The position numbers were made by a program, and so were the translations under genes. Below the pieces are notes generated by a model. That model made no database searches, had not been told where the DNA came from, and was given only the letters and a program-made list of their open reading frames with translations. From Paraeggerthella hominis (lineage in GTDB: Bacteria > Actinomycetota > Coriobacteriia > Coriobacteriales > Eggerthellaceae), in the NCBI RefSeq assembly GCF_021044775.1, contig NZ_JAJNOQ010000003.1:186001-250000 (forward strand): DNA of 64,000 nucleotides, written 5' to 3'. How positions within the stretch are numbered: position 1 is the first letter of the stretch; the number at the start of each line of letters is the position of its first letter. Of this stretch, positions 18,056-26,156 are shown in pieces.

Positions 18056-21000
18056 ATGGCATTCGTCCACTTGCACAACCACACCGAATACTCGCTGCTT
18101 GACGGCGCGACGCATGTGAAGGACATGGTCAAACGCGCAGCTGAGCTGGGCATGCCTGCCGTGGCGATCTCCGACCACGGCGTGATGTCCGGCGTGCCCG
18201 AGCTGTGCGACGCGTGCGACGCGGTCGAGAAGGAAACGGGCATCCGCGTCAAGCCCATCTACGGCTGCGAGGTGTACTTCACAACCGACGAAGAGCTGCG
18301 CAAAGACGTCAAGCCGAAGCTCTACCACCTGCTGCTGCTGTCCAAGACCAACGAGGGCTACCACAACCTGCTTCGTCTGGTCAGCGAGTCGCACGTCGAC
18401 AACTTCTACTACAAGCCGCGCACGACCTTCAGCATGTTGCAGAAGTACGGCAAGGGCATCATCGGCTCGTCCGCCTGTATCGCGGGCATCATCCCCAAGC
18501 TGCTCGACAACAACCAGTTCGACGAGGCGCTGGAGTGGGCGCACAAGCTGGCCAGCTGCTTCGATCCGGGCGACTTCTACATCGAGCTGCAGAACCAGGG
18601 CATCATGACCGACGCCGGCCTTACGCAGACGCAGCTCAACCATCAGCTGACGAAGCTGGCTCAGGCTGCGGGCCTCAAGACCATCGCCACGAACGACTTC
18701 CACTACTTGACGCGCGAGGACGCACGCGCGCAGGACATCATGCTGTGCATCGGCACGGGCAGCGCCATGAACGACGCGAACCGCATGCGCTTCGAGAACG
18801 ATCAGTTCTACATGAAGACCGAAGAGGAAATGCGCGAAGCGCTCAAGGACTTCCCCGAGGCGTGCGACAACACGGTGGAGCTGGCGGCCAAGTGCGACGT
18901 GGTGCTCGAACGCGATTCGGTTCTGCCGCGCTTCCCGCTGCCCGAAGGGGAAACCGAGGACAGCTGGTTTCGCACGCGCGTCCAGGAAGGCCTGATCAAG
19001 CGCTACGGGGATCCGGTGCCGCAGGAGGCGCAAGAGCGCGCCGACTACGAGATGGGCATCATCATCCAGCAGGGATTCCCGGCGTACTTCCTGATCGTGC
19101 AGGAGTACATCGAGTGGGCTCGCAGCCAGGGCATCGGCGTTGGCCCGGGCCGTGGATCGGCCGCAGGTGCCATCGTGGCGTACGCCATGGGCATCACCGA
19201 CTTGGACCCGCTTTCCAACGGCCTGCTGTTCGAGCGATTCCTTTCGCCCGAACGCGTGGAGATGCCCGATATCGACGTCGACTTCGAGGATGAACGTCGC
19301 CAAGAGGTCATCGAGCACATCAAGGAAGTGTACGGCGAGGATCACGTAGCCGGCGTTATCACCTTCGGCAAGCTGCAGGCGAAAAACGCCGTGCGCGACG
19401 CCGCGCGCGTGCTGGACTACCCGTACAGCACGGGCGACAAGATCACGAAGATGATCGGCGACGAGCTGGGCATCACCATCGACAAGGCGCTCGAGACGAA
19501 CCCCGACCTCAAGAAGGCGTACGAGACCGAAGAGGACGTGAAGGCCGTTATCGACGCGGCCAAGTCCATCGAAGGCCACGTGCGCGGCGAGGGCGTGCAC
19601 GCGTGCGCCACCATCATCTGCCGCGACCCCATGAGCGAGCACGTGCCCATGAAGCGCGATACCAAGGGCGGCGGCATCATCACGCAGTACGACGGTCATT
19701 ACACGCCTGACCTGGGCTTGCTGAAGATGGACTTCTTGGGCCTGCGCACCCTGGGCGTGCTGTCGCGCGCGTGCCGCAACATCGAGGCGCGCTTTGGCAC
19801 CAAGGTGATCCCCGAGGAGATTCCCATCGACGACGAGCGCGCGTTCGTGCTCATGCAGTCGGGCAACATGGACGGCTTGTTCCAGGTGGAGGGCGCGCTG
19901 TACGTGGGCTTGTTCGCGCGGCTCCCACCGAAGCGCTTCTCGGACATCGTCGCCTCGATCGCGCTCAACCGTCCGGGCCCGTTGGAATCCGGCATGGTGG
20001 ACGACTACGTGAAGGTGGCAAGCGGCAAGACGCAGATTCACTACTACGACGAGCGTTTGCGCCCCATCTTGGAGGAAACGTACGGCACCATGGTCTACCA
20101 AGAGCAGATCATGCAGATCTCCATGGCCATGAGCGGCTTTTCCGCCGGTAAAGCCGACAAGCTGCGCAAGGCAATGGGCAAGAAGAAGCTCGACGTCATG
20201 CGCGGGTTGCAGGAAGACTGGAACAACGGCGCGGTGGAGAACGGCTACTCGCTTGAGATCGCCAAGCAGATCTGGGAAGACGCCGAGAAGTTCGCTAAGT
20301 ACGCGTTCAATAAGTCGCACTCGGCCGCATACGCTATCTTGGTTATGCGTACCGCGTATTTGAAGGCGCACTATCCGAACGACTTCATGGCGGCCGTTCT
20401 GTCCAGCTACATGGGCAACACCGATCGCTTGATTCGCTATATCTCCAGCTGCAACCACAACGGCACGCCGGTGCTGCCTCCCGACATCAACTCGTCGAAC
20501 GCCGAGTTCACGCCGGTTGAAGAGGGCATTCGCTTCGGCCTGGTCGGCGTGCGCGGCGTGGGGCGCAACGTTGCCGACGAGATCATCGCCGAGCGCGAGG
20601 CGAACGGCCCGTACACGTCGCTGCACGACTTCGTGAACCGTTTGGACGCGAAGTGCTACAACCGAAAGACGCTCGAAGCGCTCATCAAGGGCGGGGCGTT
20701 CGATTCGACGGGCTACACGCGCAAGCAGCTCATGTACTTCGTGGACGAGACGCCGCTTCTGGAAAGCGCGTCGAAGCGTCAGAAGGACCGCGAGCGCGGG
20801 CAGGTGTCGATGTTCGACCTGTTCGGCGACGACCCCGACTCGGGCTTCGAGGAAGAGGTTCCCGCTCCGGACGGAGTGGAGTGGCCGAAGCGCCAGCTGT
20901 TGACGTTCGAGAAGGAGATCATGAAGATCTACGTCTCGGACCATCCGCTGCGTCCGTACGAGAACTACATCGCCCGCATGACGAAGTTCCAGCTGGGCGA

Positions 21001-21517
21001 TCTGGCCGAGCGCACGAAGGAGATCAAGTCGGCCGTGTTCATCGGCATGATCTCGTCCGTGGTGACGAAGCTGACGAAGCGCGGAACGAAGATGGCCACG
21101 TTCTCGTTGGAGGATACGACGGGCCATGTGGAGTGCATCTGCTTCAAGTACGACGAGAACGCCGAGGCGATTCAGGAAGACGCTATCGTCAAGGTAAAAG
21201 GCAAGTTCGAGCACAGCGACCGCGGCAACCAGATCATGGCGTTCGAGGTGGAGGCGCTGGAGCTGAGCGAGGACGACGCGCGTCCCTCGCACCTGGAACT
21301 GCGCGTGCCGATGGCCGACTTCGACCAGTCGAAGTCCTTGCGGTTGAACCGCATTTTGAAGTCGTATCCCGGTCGCGACGGCGTGGTGCTGTTCGTTCAG
21401 CAAAACGACGGGCACAAGTTCCGCGCCGAACTGCCCATAACCGTGGACTCGAACAGCCCCATTATGAAGTCGGAGCTGCAAGAGCTGTTCGGCGCGCAGG
21501 TGTGGAGGGCGTCGTAA
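18056..21517 (+). CDS. dnaE: DNA polymerase III subunit alpha
   Basis: This 1153-aa replicative polymerase begins with a PHP domain (FVHLHNHTEYSLLDG, residues 3-17, with further metal-ligand motifs ISDHGVMSG). The polymerase core has GVGPGRGSAAGAIVAYA (about 361) and the catalytic aspartates in MPDIDVDFEDERR (about 403). YQEQIMQI (about 681) and the helix-hairpin-helix region follow. An OB fold (AVFIGMISSVVTK ... TLEDTTGH-like SLEDTTGHVECICF) lies near residue 1000-1030. Length and order match DnaE1 rather than PolC. It is monocistronic, with its own promoter and terminator. Confidence 0.97.
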   Translation: MAFVHLHNHTEYSLLDGATHVKDMVKRAAELGMPAVAISDHGVMSGVPELCDACDAVEKETGIRVKPIYGCEVYFTTDEELRKDVKPKLYHLLLLSKTNEGYHNLLRLVSESHVDNFYYKPRTTFSMLQKYGKGIIGSSACIAGIIPKLLDNNQFDEALEWAHKLASCFDPGDFYIELQNQGIMTDAGLTQTQLNHQLTKLAQAAGLKTIATNDFHYLTREDARAQDIMLCIGTGSAMNDANRMRFENDQFYMKTEEEMREALKDFPEACDNTVELAAKCDVVLERDSVLPRFPLPEGETEDSWFRTRVQEGLIKRYGDPVPQEAQERADYEMGIIIQQGFPAYFLIVQEYIEWARSQGIGVGPGRGSAAGAIVAYAMGITDLDPLSNGLLFERFLSPERVEMPDIDVDFEDERRQEVIEHIKEVYGEDHVAGVITFGKLQAKNAVRDAARVLDYPYSTGDKITKMIGDELGITIDKALETNPDLKKAYETEEDVKAVIDAAKSIEGHVRGEGVHACATIICRDPMSEHVPMKRDTKGGGIITQYDGHYTPDLGLLKMDFLGLRTLGVLSRACRNIEARFGTKVIPEEIPIDDERAFVLMQSGNMDGLFQVEGALYVGLFARLPPKRFSDIVASIALNRPGPLESGMVDDYVKVASGKTQIHYYDERLRPILEETYGTMVYQEQIMQISMAMSGFSAGKADKLRKAMGKKKLDVMRGLQEDWNNGAVENGYSLEIAKQIWEDAEKFAKYAFNKSHSAAYAILVMRTAYLKAHYPNDFMAAVLSSYMGNTDRLIRYISSCNHNGTPVLPPDINSSNAEFTPVEEGIRFGLVGVRGVGRNVADEIIAEREANGPYTSLHDFVNRLDAKCYNRKTLEALIKGGAFDSTGYTRKQLMYFVDETPLLESASKRQKDRERGQVSMFDLFGDDPDSGFEEEVPAPDGVEWPKRQLLTFEKEIMKIYVSDHPLRPYENYIARMTKFQLGDLAERTKEIKSAVFIGMISSVVTKLTKRGTKMATFSLEDTTGHVECICFKYDENAEAIQEDAIVKVKGKFEHSDRGNQIMAFEVEALELSEDDARPSHLELRVPMADFDQSKSLRLNRILKSYPGRDGVVLFVQQNDGHKFRAELPITVDSNSPIMKSELQELFGAQVWRAS

Positions 21518-21554
21518 GGCCGCAGAGCGCGTTGCCCAGTCGCTCGGCGGCCTT
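21516..21554 (+). terminator. Hairpin overlapping the dnaE stop
   Basis: AAGGCCGCAGAGCG (21516-21529, including part of the TAA stop) pairs with CGCTCGGCGGCCTT (21541-21554) with one mismatch around an 11-nt loop. There is no strong U tract. The rest of the gap to truA contains a second G/C-rich imperfect hairpin near 21665-21692. Confidence 0.6.
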
Positions 21555-21675
21555 GGGTTCGCACGGACAGCCCGCTGGCCGTCCGGCTCGTGCGGAACTC
21601 GCTTGACGTGCAGCGTGCCCTGTGGGCCGACTGCGCGGCGGTGATTGACGATTTGGCAAGGGAGGGCGGTTGCGC

Positions 21676-21704
21676 TTGGTCGCGCGGCCGCCTTCGTTTA
21701 TGAT
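21676..21704 (+). promoter_or_regulatory. Promoter for truA
   Basis: TTGGTC (21676-21681) and TATGAT (21699-21704) are separated by 17 bp. The ATG at 21712 falls at the expected transcription start, so the mRNA may be leaderless. Confidence 0.55.
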
Positions 21705-21711
21705 GGGTGCT

Positions 21712-22554
21712 ATGAATACGACTACTTCTTTCCAACAATCTTGTTCTTCAGAGACCTGCGGTGTGCCCGGTGCGTTCGTGAAGCCCCAGCTCGACCATAC
21801 GCTGGCGCTGACGCTGTCGTACAACGGCGCTCCGTTTTGCGGGTTTGCCCGCCAGCCGGGCAAACTGACGGTGCAGGGCAATCTGGAGGAGGCGTTGTGC
21901 CTGCTGTTCAGGCGCGACGTGGAAACCACCTGTGCGGGGCGCACCGACTCGGGCGTGCACGCGCTGGGCCAGGTGGTGAGCTTCGACGTGAGCGACGAGG
22001 ATTTGAACGGGCGGTCGCTCTTCTCGCTGCGCCGGTCGCTGAACGCGCTTACGCACGACGGCATCACCGTGCGCGAGGTAGAGCCCAAAAAGCCCGGGTT
22101 CTCGGCTCGCTTCGACGCGCGAGCGCGCGAGTACCATTACCATCTGTGCGTGGACAGCACGGCCCCCATCTTCATGAAGGATTTCTCGTGGTTCGTGCCC
22201 GGCGGGTTGGACATGTCCGCCATGGAGGCGGGCGCTCGTCATTTGCTGGGGGAGCACGACTTCAAGAGCTTCTGCATGACGGCTTCCGCGGTGGACAAGC
22301 CGACGCATCGCAATGTTCGCGAAATCTCGTTTCACCCCGAAACGTTCATGGGCGAGAACATCATCACCATCAAGGTGGTGGGAAACGCGTTCCTCCATTC
22401 CATGGTGCGCACGATCGTGGGCACGCTGGTAACCGTGGGGCGCGGCCAGCGCGATGCCGATTGGGTGGGCGAGGTTCTAGCGGCGTGCGATCGGCGTGCG
22501 GCGGGGGAGAACGCCCCTGCTCAGGGCCTCGTGTTCTGGCGCGTTATCTACTAA
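21712..22554 (+). CDS. truA: tRNA pseudouridine(38-40) synthase
   Basis: TruA isomerises uridines 38-40 in the tRNA anticodon arm. The catalytic Asp is in CAGRTDSGVHALGQ (about residue 78). The N-terminal LTLSYNGAPFCGFARQP and the C-terminal FLHSMVRTIVGTL motif with VGRG are diagnostic. The protein is 280 aa from ATG 21712. A non-conserved 25-residue lead (MNTTTSFQQS...) precedes the enzyme core, and ATGs at 21700-21706 are alternatives. No SD is evident, and the ATG coincides with the predicted start point of transcription. Confidence 0.93.
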   Translation: MNTTTSFQQSCSSETCGVPGAFVKPQLDHTLALTLSYNGAPFCGFARQPGKLTVQGNLEEALCLLFRRDVETTCAGRTDSGVHALGQVVSFDVSDEDLNGRSLFSLRRSLNALTHDGITVREVEPKKPGFSARFDARAREYHYHLCVDSTAPIFMKDFSWFVPGGLDMSAMEAGARHLLGEHDFKSFCMTASAVDKPTHRNVREISFHPETFMGENIITIKVVGNAFLHSMVRTIVGTLVTVGRGQRDADWVGEVLAACDRRAAGENAPAQGLVFWRVIY

Positions 22555-22592
22555 GGAAGTACGGGAACCTTTCAGTCGCAAGGCGGTGCAGC

Positions 22593-22790
22593 ATGTTCGA
22601 GAACAAGAAGCCCTCGCCCGCGGCGCGCGCTGCCGACGAGGGAAAGGCGCACCGGGCGGTCGATCCCGCTGCGCGGCACGATGCGTTCGCGCGGTTTCGC
22701 CGTCTGTACGAAAGCCGCGATGGCGGCCTGTGCGTGTTCGAGGACGAGCACGGCCATCTGGTGGCCGTCGATGCGTCCAAGCTGGTGTAA
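22593..22790 (+). CDS. 65-aa conserved-looking small protein, function unknown
   Basis: The predicted protein starts MFENKKPSPAARA, has a charged middle (ARHDAFARFRRLYE) and ends in a compact pattern GGLCVFEDEHGHLVAVDASKLV suggesting a small beta hairpin. No family is recognised. Support comes from AAGGCGGT upstream, its position 38 nt after truA, and a very strong terminator overlapping its stop. It may be co-transcribed with truA. It has one Cys and no membrane segment, so it is probably cytoplasmic. Confidence 0.6.
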   Translation: MFENKKPSPAARAADEGKAHRAVDPAARHDAFARFRRLYESRDGGLCVFEDEHGHLVAVDASKLV

Positions 22791-22834
22791 AACGTAAGGC
22801 CCGCCGGCTGTGCTCGGCGGGTCTTACGTTTTTT
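22789..22834. terminator. Bidirectional terminator between the 65-aa gene and asnB
   Basis: AACGTAAGGCCCGCCG (22791-22806) pairs with CGGCGGGTCTTACGTT (22815-22830) with one G-T pair and an 8-nt loop. It is flanked by AAAA on the left and TTTT on the right. It serves the convergent small gene (+) and asnB (-). Confidence 0.9.
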
Positions 22835-22841
22835 CGACTCG

Positions 22842-24797
22842 CTAGGCGGCGGGCTTGTCCGGGATGCTCCGATCCACGAAGTAGATCTTGTACCACATGA
22901 GGAACATGTAGACGATCCAGATCTTGCGGGAGCGGTCGGCTCCGGCCTTGTGCTCGTCGAGCAGCTTCACCAGTTCGTCGGTGTTGAAGAACGTGCTTGC
23001 AAGCTCGCCGGTGAACCATTCCTTGATCTGGTTGTAGTAGCGCTCCTGGCGCAGCCAGTTCACCACGGGCACGGGAAAGCCCAGCTTCTCCTTCTGCGCC
23101 CAGTCCTTCGGGATGGCGCGCTCGGACGCTTCGCGCAGCGTGAGCTTCGTTTGCTCGCCGTTTGCTTTCAGGCGCGTGGGAATGGTGCGCGATACGTCGA
23201 ACACCTGCGTGTCCAGGAAGGGCACGCGGCTTTCCAGCGAATGCGCCATCGACATCTTGTCCGTTTTCAGCAAGATGTCGCCTACCAGCCAAAAGTGCAG
23301 GTCAACGTATTGCATACGCGTAGTCTCGTCAAGGTTTTCGACCTCGGCGTACACCGGGGCGGTCAGCTTCTGCGGCGAGCACGCTTGCACGGGCCGGCGC
23401 AGAAGGCGCTCGCGCTCCTCGGGGCTGAAGGCCACACCGTTCGCGTTGGTGTAGTACCAGTCCTCGACGGTCTCGCTTGCGCGCTCCAGGTAGTTCGCGC
23501 CGCGGACGCCCAGCGCCCGTGCAGCTTTCGACGCGCCGCGCAGCAGGCCCTTCGGCGCCCAGGACAGCTTCGCGTTGGCGAACGGGGTCTGGTAGATGCG
23601 GTACCCGCCGAAGAACTCGTCGGCTCCTTCGCCCGACAGCACGGCCTTCACCTTTTTAGCGGCCTCTTGATCGACGAAGTAGAGCGCCACGGCGCTCGGA
23701 TCGGCCGAAGGCTCGTCCATGTGCCATTGCACGCGCGGAAGGCTTGCCCAGTACTCCTCCTCGGAGATGTGCTTCGAGTTGTTCTCGATCTTGAGCTCGT
23801 CGGCCAGCTCGCGAGCCCAGGTGATCTCGTCGCGCTCGCCCTCGTATTCGGCGAAGCCCACGGTGAACGTTTTGATGTCCGGGTTTTCCTTGGCCAGGCA
23901 CGCGGCCATGTAGCTGGAATCGATGCCGGAGGACAGGAACGATCCCACCTCCACGTCCGCCACGTTGTGGTAGCGCACCGACTCGCGCATGGCGGCGTCG
24001 ATGGCGTCCACGGTGTCCTGGCGGCTGCGGTTCTCGTCGAATTCGTAGGTGGGCCGCCAGTAGCGGCGCATGGCGATGGAGCCGTCCGCGCGCACGGTCA
24101 TGCAGTGCGCGGGCGGAAGCTTGAAGATTCCCTTGAAGAACGTCTCGTCCAGAGCCGAGAACTGGAAGCACAGGTACTGCTCAAGCGCCTCCTCGTTGAG
24201 CTCGCGCTGGTAAGCGGGATGCTCGAGGATACATTTGATCTCGGACGCGAAGACGAACCGGCCTTCTTGTACGGTGTAGTAAAGCGGCTTGATGCCGAAG
24301 AAATCGCGCGCGCAGAACAGCTCGCGCGTCGTGCGGTTCCAAATGGCGAACGCGAACATGCCGCGCAGGCGGTCGAGTACGCTTTCGCCCCAGGCGAGGT
24401 AGCCGGTGAGCAGCACCTCGGTGTCGGAGTTCGTCTTGAACGTCCAGCCTTCGGATTCCAGCTCGGCGCGCAGGTCGCGGTAGTTGTAGATCTCGCCGTT
24501 GAACACGATGGCGAAGTCGCCCTTCGCCGCGGCGGCTTCGGGCCCGGCGATGGGGGATCCGTCGCTTGCAAGGGCGGGGGACGTGACGGCGGCGTCATGC
24601 TCGGCGGTGGCGCGCACCATGGGCTGGTTGCCCCCCGCAAGGTCGATGAGGGACAAGCGCCGATGCCCGAGCGCGATGCCCTGGTCGAGGTACTGGCCCT
24701 CGCCGTCGGGACCGCGATGCGCCATGACGTTGCACATGGCTTTCAGGATGGGCGCGTCAGCCTCGTTCGCCCCGGTGAACCCGCAGATTCCGCACAT
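22842..24797 (-). CDS. asnB: Asparagine synthase (glutamine-hydrolysing)
   Basis: The 651-aa enzyme makes asparagine from aspartate, glutamine and ATP. It starts MCGICGFTG, giving the N-terminal nucleophile Cys2 of the class II glutaminase domain, with AHRGPDGEG and FNGEIYNYRDLR. The synthetase domain has the PP-loop LSSGIDSSY (about residue 288) and LSGEGADEFFGGY. An insertion of about 30 Ala-rich residues between HRRLSLIDLAGGNQPM and FAIVFNGEIYN lengthens the glutaminase domain. Start 24797 is fixed by the Cys2 requirement and GGAG 9 nt upstream; a longer in-frame extension is not homologous. It is monocistronic. Confidence 0.95.
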   Translation of the reverse strand: MCGICGFTGANEADAPILKAMCNVMAHRGPDGEGQYLDQGIALGHRRLSLIDLAGGNQPMVRATAEHDAAVTSPALASDGSPIAGPEAAAAKGDFAIVFNGEIYNYRDLRAELESEGWTFKTNSDTEVLLTGYLAWGESVLDRLRGMFAFAIWNRTTRELFCARDFFGIKPLYYTVQEGRFVFASEIKCILEHPAYQRELNEEALEQYLCFQFSALDETFFKGIFKLPPAHCMTVRADGSIAMRRYWRPTYEFDENRSRQDTVDAIDAAMRESVRYHNVADVEVGSFLSSGIDSSYMAACLAKENPDIKTFTVGFAEYEGERDEITWARELADELKIENNSKHISEEEYWASLPRVQWHMDEPSADPSAVALYFVDQEAAKKVKAVLSGEGADEFFGGYRIYQTPFANAKLSWAPKGLLRGASKAARALGVRGANYLERASETVEDWYYTNANGVAFSPEERERLLRRPVQACSPQKLTAPVYAEVENLDETTRMQYVDLHFWLVGDILLKTDKMSMAHSLESRVPFLDTQVFDVSRTIPTRLKANGEQTKLTLREASERAIPKDWAQKEKLGFPVPVVNWLRQERYYNQIKEWFTGELASTFFNTDELVKLLDEHKAGADRSRKIWIVYMFLMWYKIYFVDRSIPDKPAA

Positions 24798-25027
24798 AGT
24801 GAATGCTCCTTCGTTTCGGTACCCGACCATGATAGAGGAAAGCCGGCGTTGTCCCAAGCGCCAGGCGTCCATCACGCCAAAACCGCAGATTTGCCGCGGT
24901 GTTCGGGCGCGCCCGGCAAGCAGGCGCTGGCTTGGGAGCGCCGTGGACGGCAGCCGGCTCCGGTCGGGTGCGTTCGGTTCGGATGCGCTATCATGGTGGC
25001 CACGTGAAAAGATGGGACGGGCTGCCG

Positions 25028-25696
25028 ATGGTGACGATGGATGGACGGGCAACGGCGAAGGCGACGGAGCATGCCGCACCGCCTGCTCGCGCGCGTATTC
25101 TGAACTGCGCGGTGAGGGAGTTTTTGGACAAAGGGTTCGCCGAGGCGTCGCTTCGCTCGATCGCTGCTGCGGCGAGCGTGACCACGGGCGCCATCTACGG
25201 GCACTTTTCCAGCAAAGAGGCGTTGTTCGACGCGCTGGTTGGACCTGCGGGAAACGAGCTGTATCGGCGCTACGCAACCATGCAGGAGCAGTTTTACACC
25301 TTGCCCGAAGACCGCCAGACCCTTCAAGGCATGCAGGGGTTCGAGCAGGTCCTGATCCATGACATGCTGGACTACGTGTACGATCATCAAGATGAGTTCG
25401 TGCTGATTCTGACAAAAGCGGCGGGTACGGCATGGGAGGGATATCTTGACAGGTTCGTCGAGCTTGAGCGGGAGAGCACCCATCGCTACGTTCGCATGAT
25501 GCGCGCACGTGGGAAGACCATCGCGGACATCGAGCCTGCTACGGCGCGCATTCTGGCAAGCATGTTCTTCCGGGGCTATTTCGAACCGCTTGTCGGCGGC
25601 ATGAAGCGCGACGAAGCGCATGCCTTCATCGCGTCGCTCGAGCGGTTTTTCCACGCGGGCTACGTCGAGCTCATTGCGACGCGCGAACTTGGGTAG
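25028..25696 (+). CDS. TetR-family transcriptional regulator
   Basis: The protein (222 aa from this ATG) has a TetR N-terminal HTH: RILNCAVREFLDKGFAEASLRSIAAAASVTTGAIYGHFSSKEAL, spread over residues 17-60. The C-terminal ligand domain is divergent. It precedes a pair of ABC transporter genes whose promoter overlaps a perfect 15-bp palindrome at 26097-26111, the likely operator. GTG 25004 is an alternative start. TATCAT near 24989 could be its -10. The ligand is unknown; the regulated substrate of the ABC pair is the obvious candidate. Confidence 0.88.
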   Translation: MVTMDGRATAKATEHAAPPARARILNCAVREFLDKGFAEASLRSIAAAASVTTGAIYGHFSSKEALFDALVGPAGNELYRRYATMQEQFYTLPEDRQTLQGMQGFEQVLIHDMLDYVYDHQDEFVLILTKAAGTAWEGYLDRFVELERESTHRYVRMMRARGKTIADIEPATARILASMFFRGYFEPLVGGMKRDEAHAFIASLERFFHAGYVELIATRELG

Positions 25697-25725
25697 AGGG
25701 TTGGCTCCAGATCCAGAAAAGACGA

Positions 25726-25756
25726 AAGCCCGCAAGAGGGGGGACCTTGCGGGCTT
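25726..25756 (+). terminator. Terminator of the tetR-family gene
   Basis: AAGCCCGCAAG (25726-25736) pairs perfectly with CTTGCGGGCTT (25746-25756) around a G-rich 9-nt loop. It lies 30 nt after the stop codon. Confidence 0.75.
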
Positions 25757-25873
25757 CGCTGCGATGGCTGGCCAGACGAGAGAAAACCACCATCGCTCGG
25801 TAAAGCAAAGAGGAGAAGTCGTCAAAGGGAGCGTCGATGCTTTTTCGGGAATCAGGAAAGGCATCACCTTCAT

Positions 25874-25902
25874 TTGACATTTGTTAGTTTAGGCTAACTT
25901 TT
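25874..25902 (+). promoter_or_regulatory. TTGACA promoter overlapped by a DtxR-like box
   Basis: A consensus -35 TTGACA (25874-25879) is followed by TTAGTTTAGGCTAACTTTT (25884-25902), which matches 15 of 19 positions of the DtxR/IdeR consensus built on TTAG-GTTAG-S-CTAAC-CTAA. The box covers the spacer and -10 region (TAACTT). It is 255 nt upstream of the first ABC gene. The 25903-26096 stretch between holds only a doubtful 38-codon ORF (25985-26101, with AAGGAAG upstream). Confidence 0.65.
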
Positions 25903-26096
25903 AGGAAAAGTCGAGCGGCGGCTTTCAATAGGCGAGGGATTCACCGTTTCTTCACAAGTGCGCTGCGCGCGAAAGGAAGCGGGGATGGACGGCGGGCTTT
26001 CTGCTGCGGCGTGCATGCTGGCCGGGGCGCCCGCAAAACGAGCGAGGGTCGAAGATCGGACGGAACGAAGAGGCTCAAATTCTAGTAGCGTTGCCA

Positions 26097-26113
26097 TATA
26101 ACAGTGTTATACT
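26097..26113 (+). promoter_or_regulatory. Probable TetR operator over an extended -10 promoter
   Basis: TATAACAGTGTTATA (26097-26111) is a perfect 7-bp inverted repeat around a central G. Its right arm is part of an extended -10, TGT-TATACT (26105-26113). A repressor bound here would block the promoter. It lies 44 nt upstream of the first ABC gene and 400 nt downstream of the TetR-family gene. A weak TTAGG-like half-site (TAACTTTTAGG) sits at 26133-26143. Confidence 0.7.
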
Positions 26114-26156
26114 CCTGAAAGTAAACCATAGATAACTTTTAGGAAAGGGGCTGTGT

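Noticed and set aside
17792..21481. Long open frame antisense to dnaE
   Set aside because: Same cause: it shadows dnaE, with no recognisable domain.
24798..25508. Upstream in-frame extension of asnB on the minus strand
   Set aside because: The mature enzyme needs Met-Cys at its start for the Cys2 nucleophile, and the extension overlaps the TetR gene.
25894..26097. 67-codon minus-strand ORF upstream of the ABC pair
   Set aside because: Its SD spacing is poor (about 14 nt), it lies across the TetR operator, and the product has no features of a real protein.
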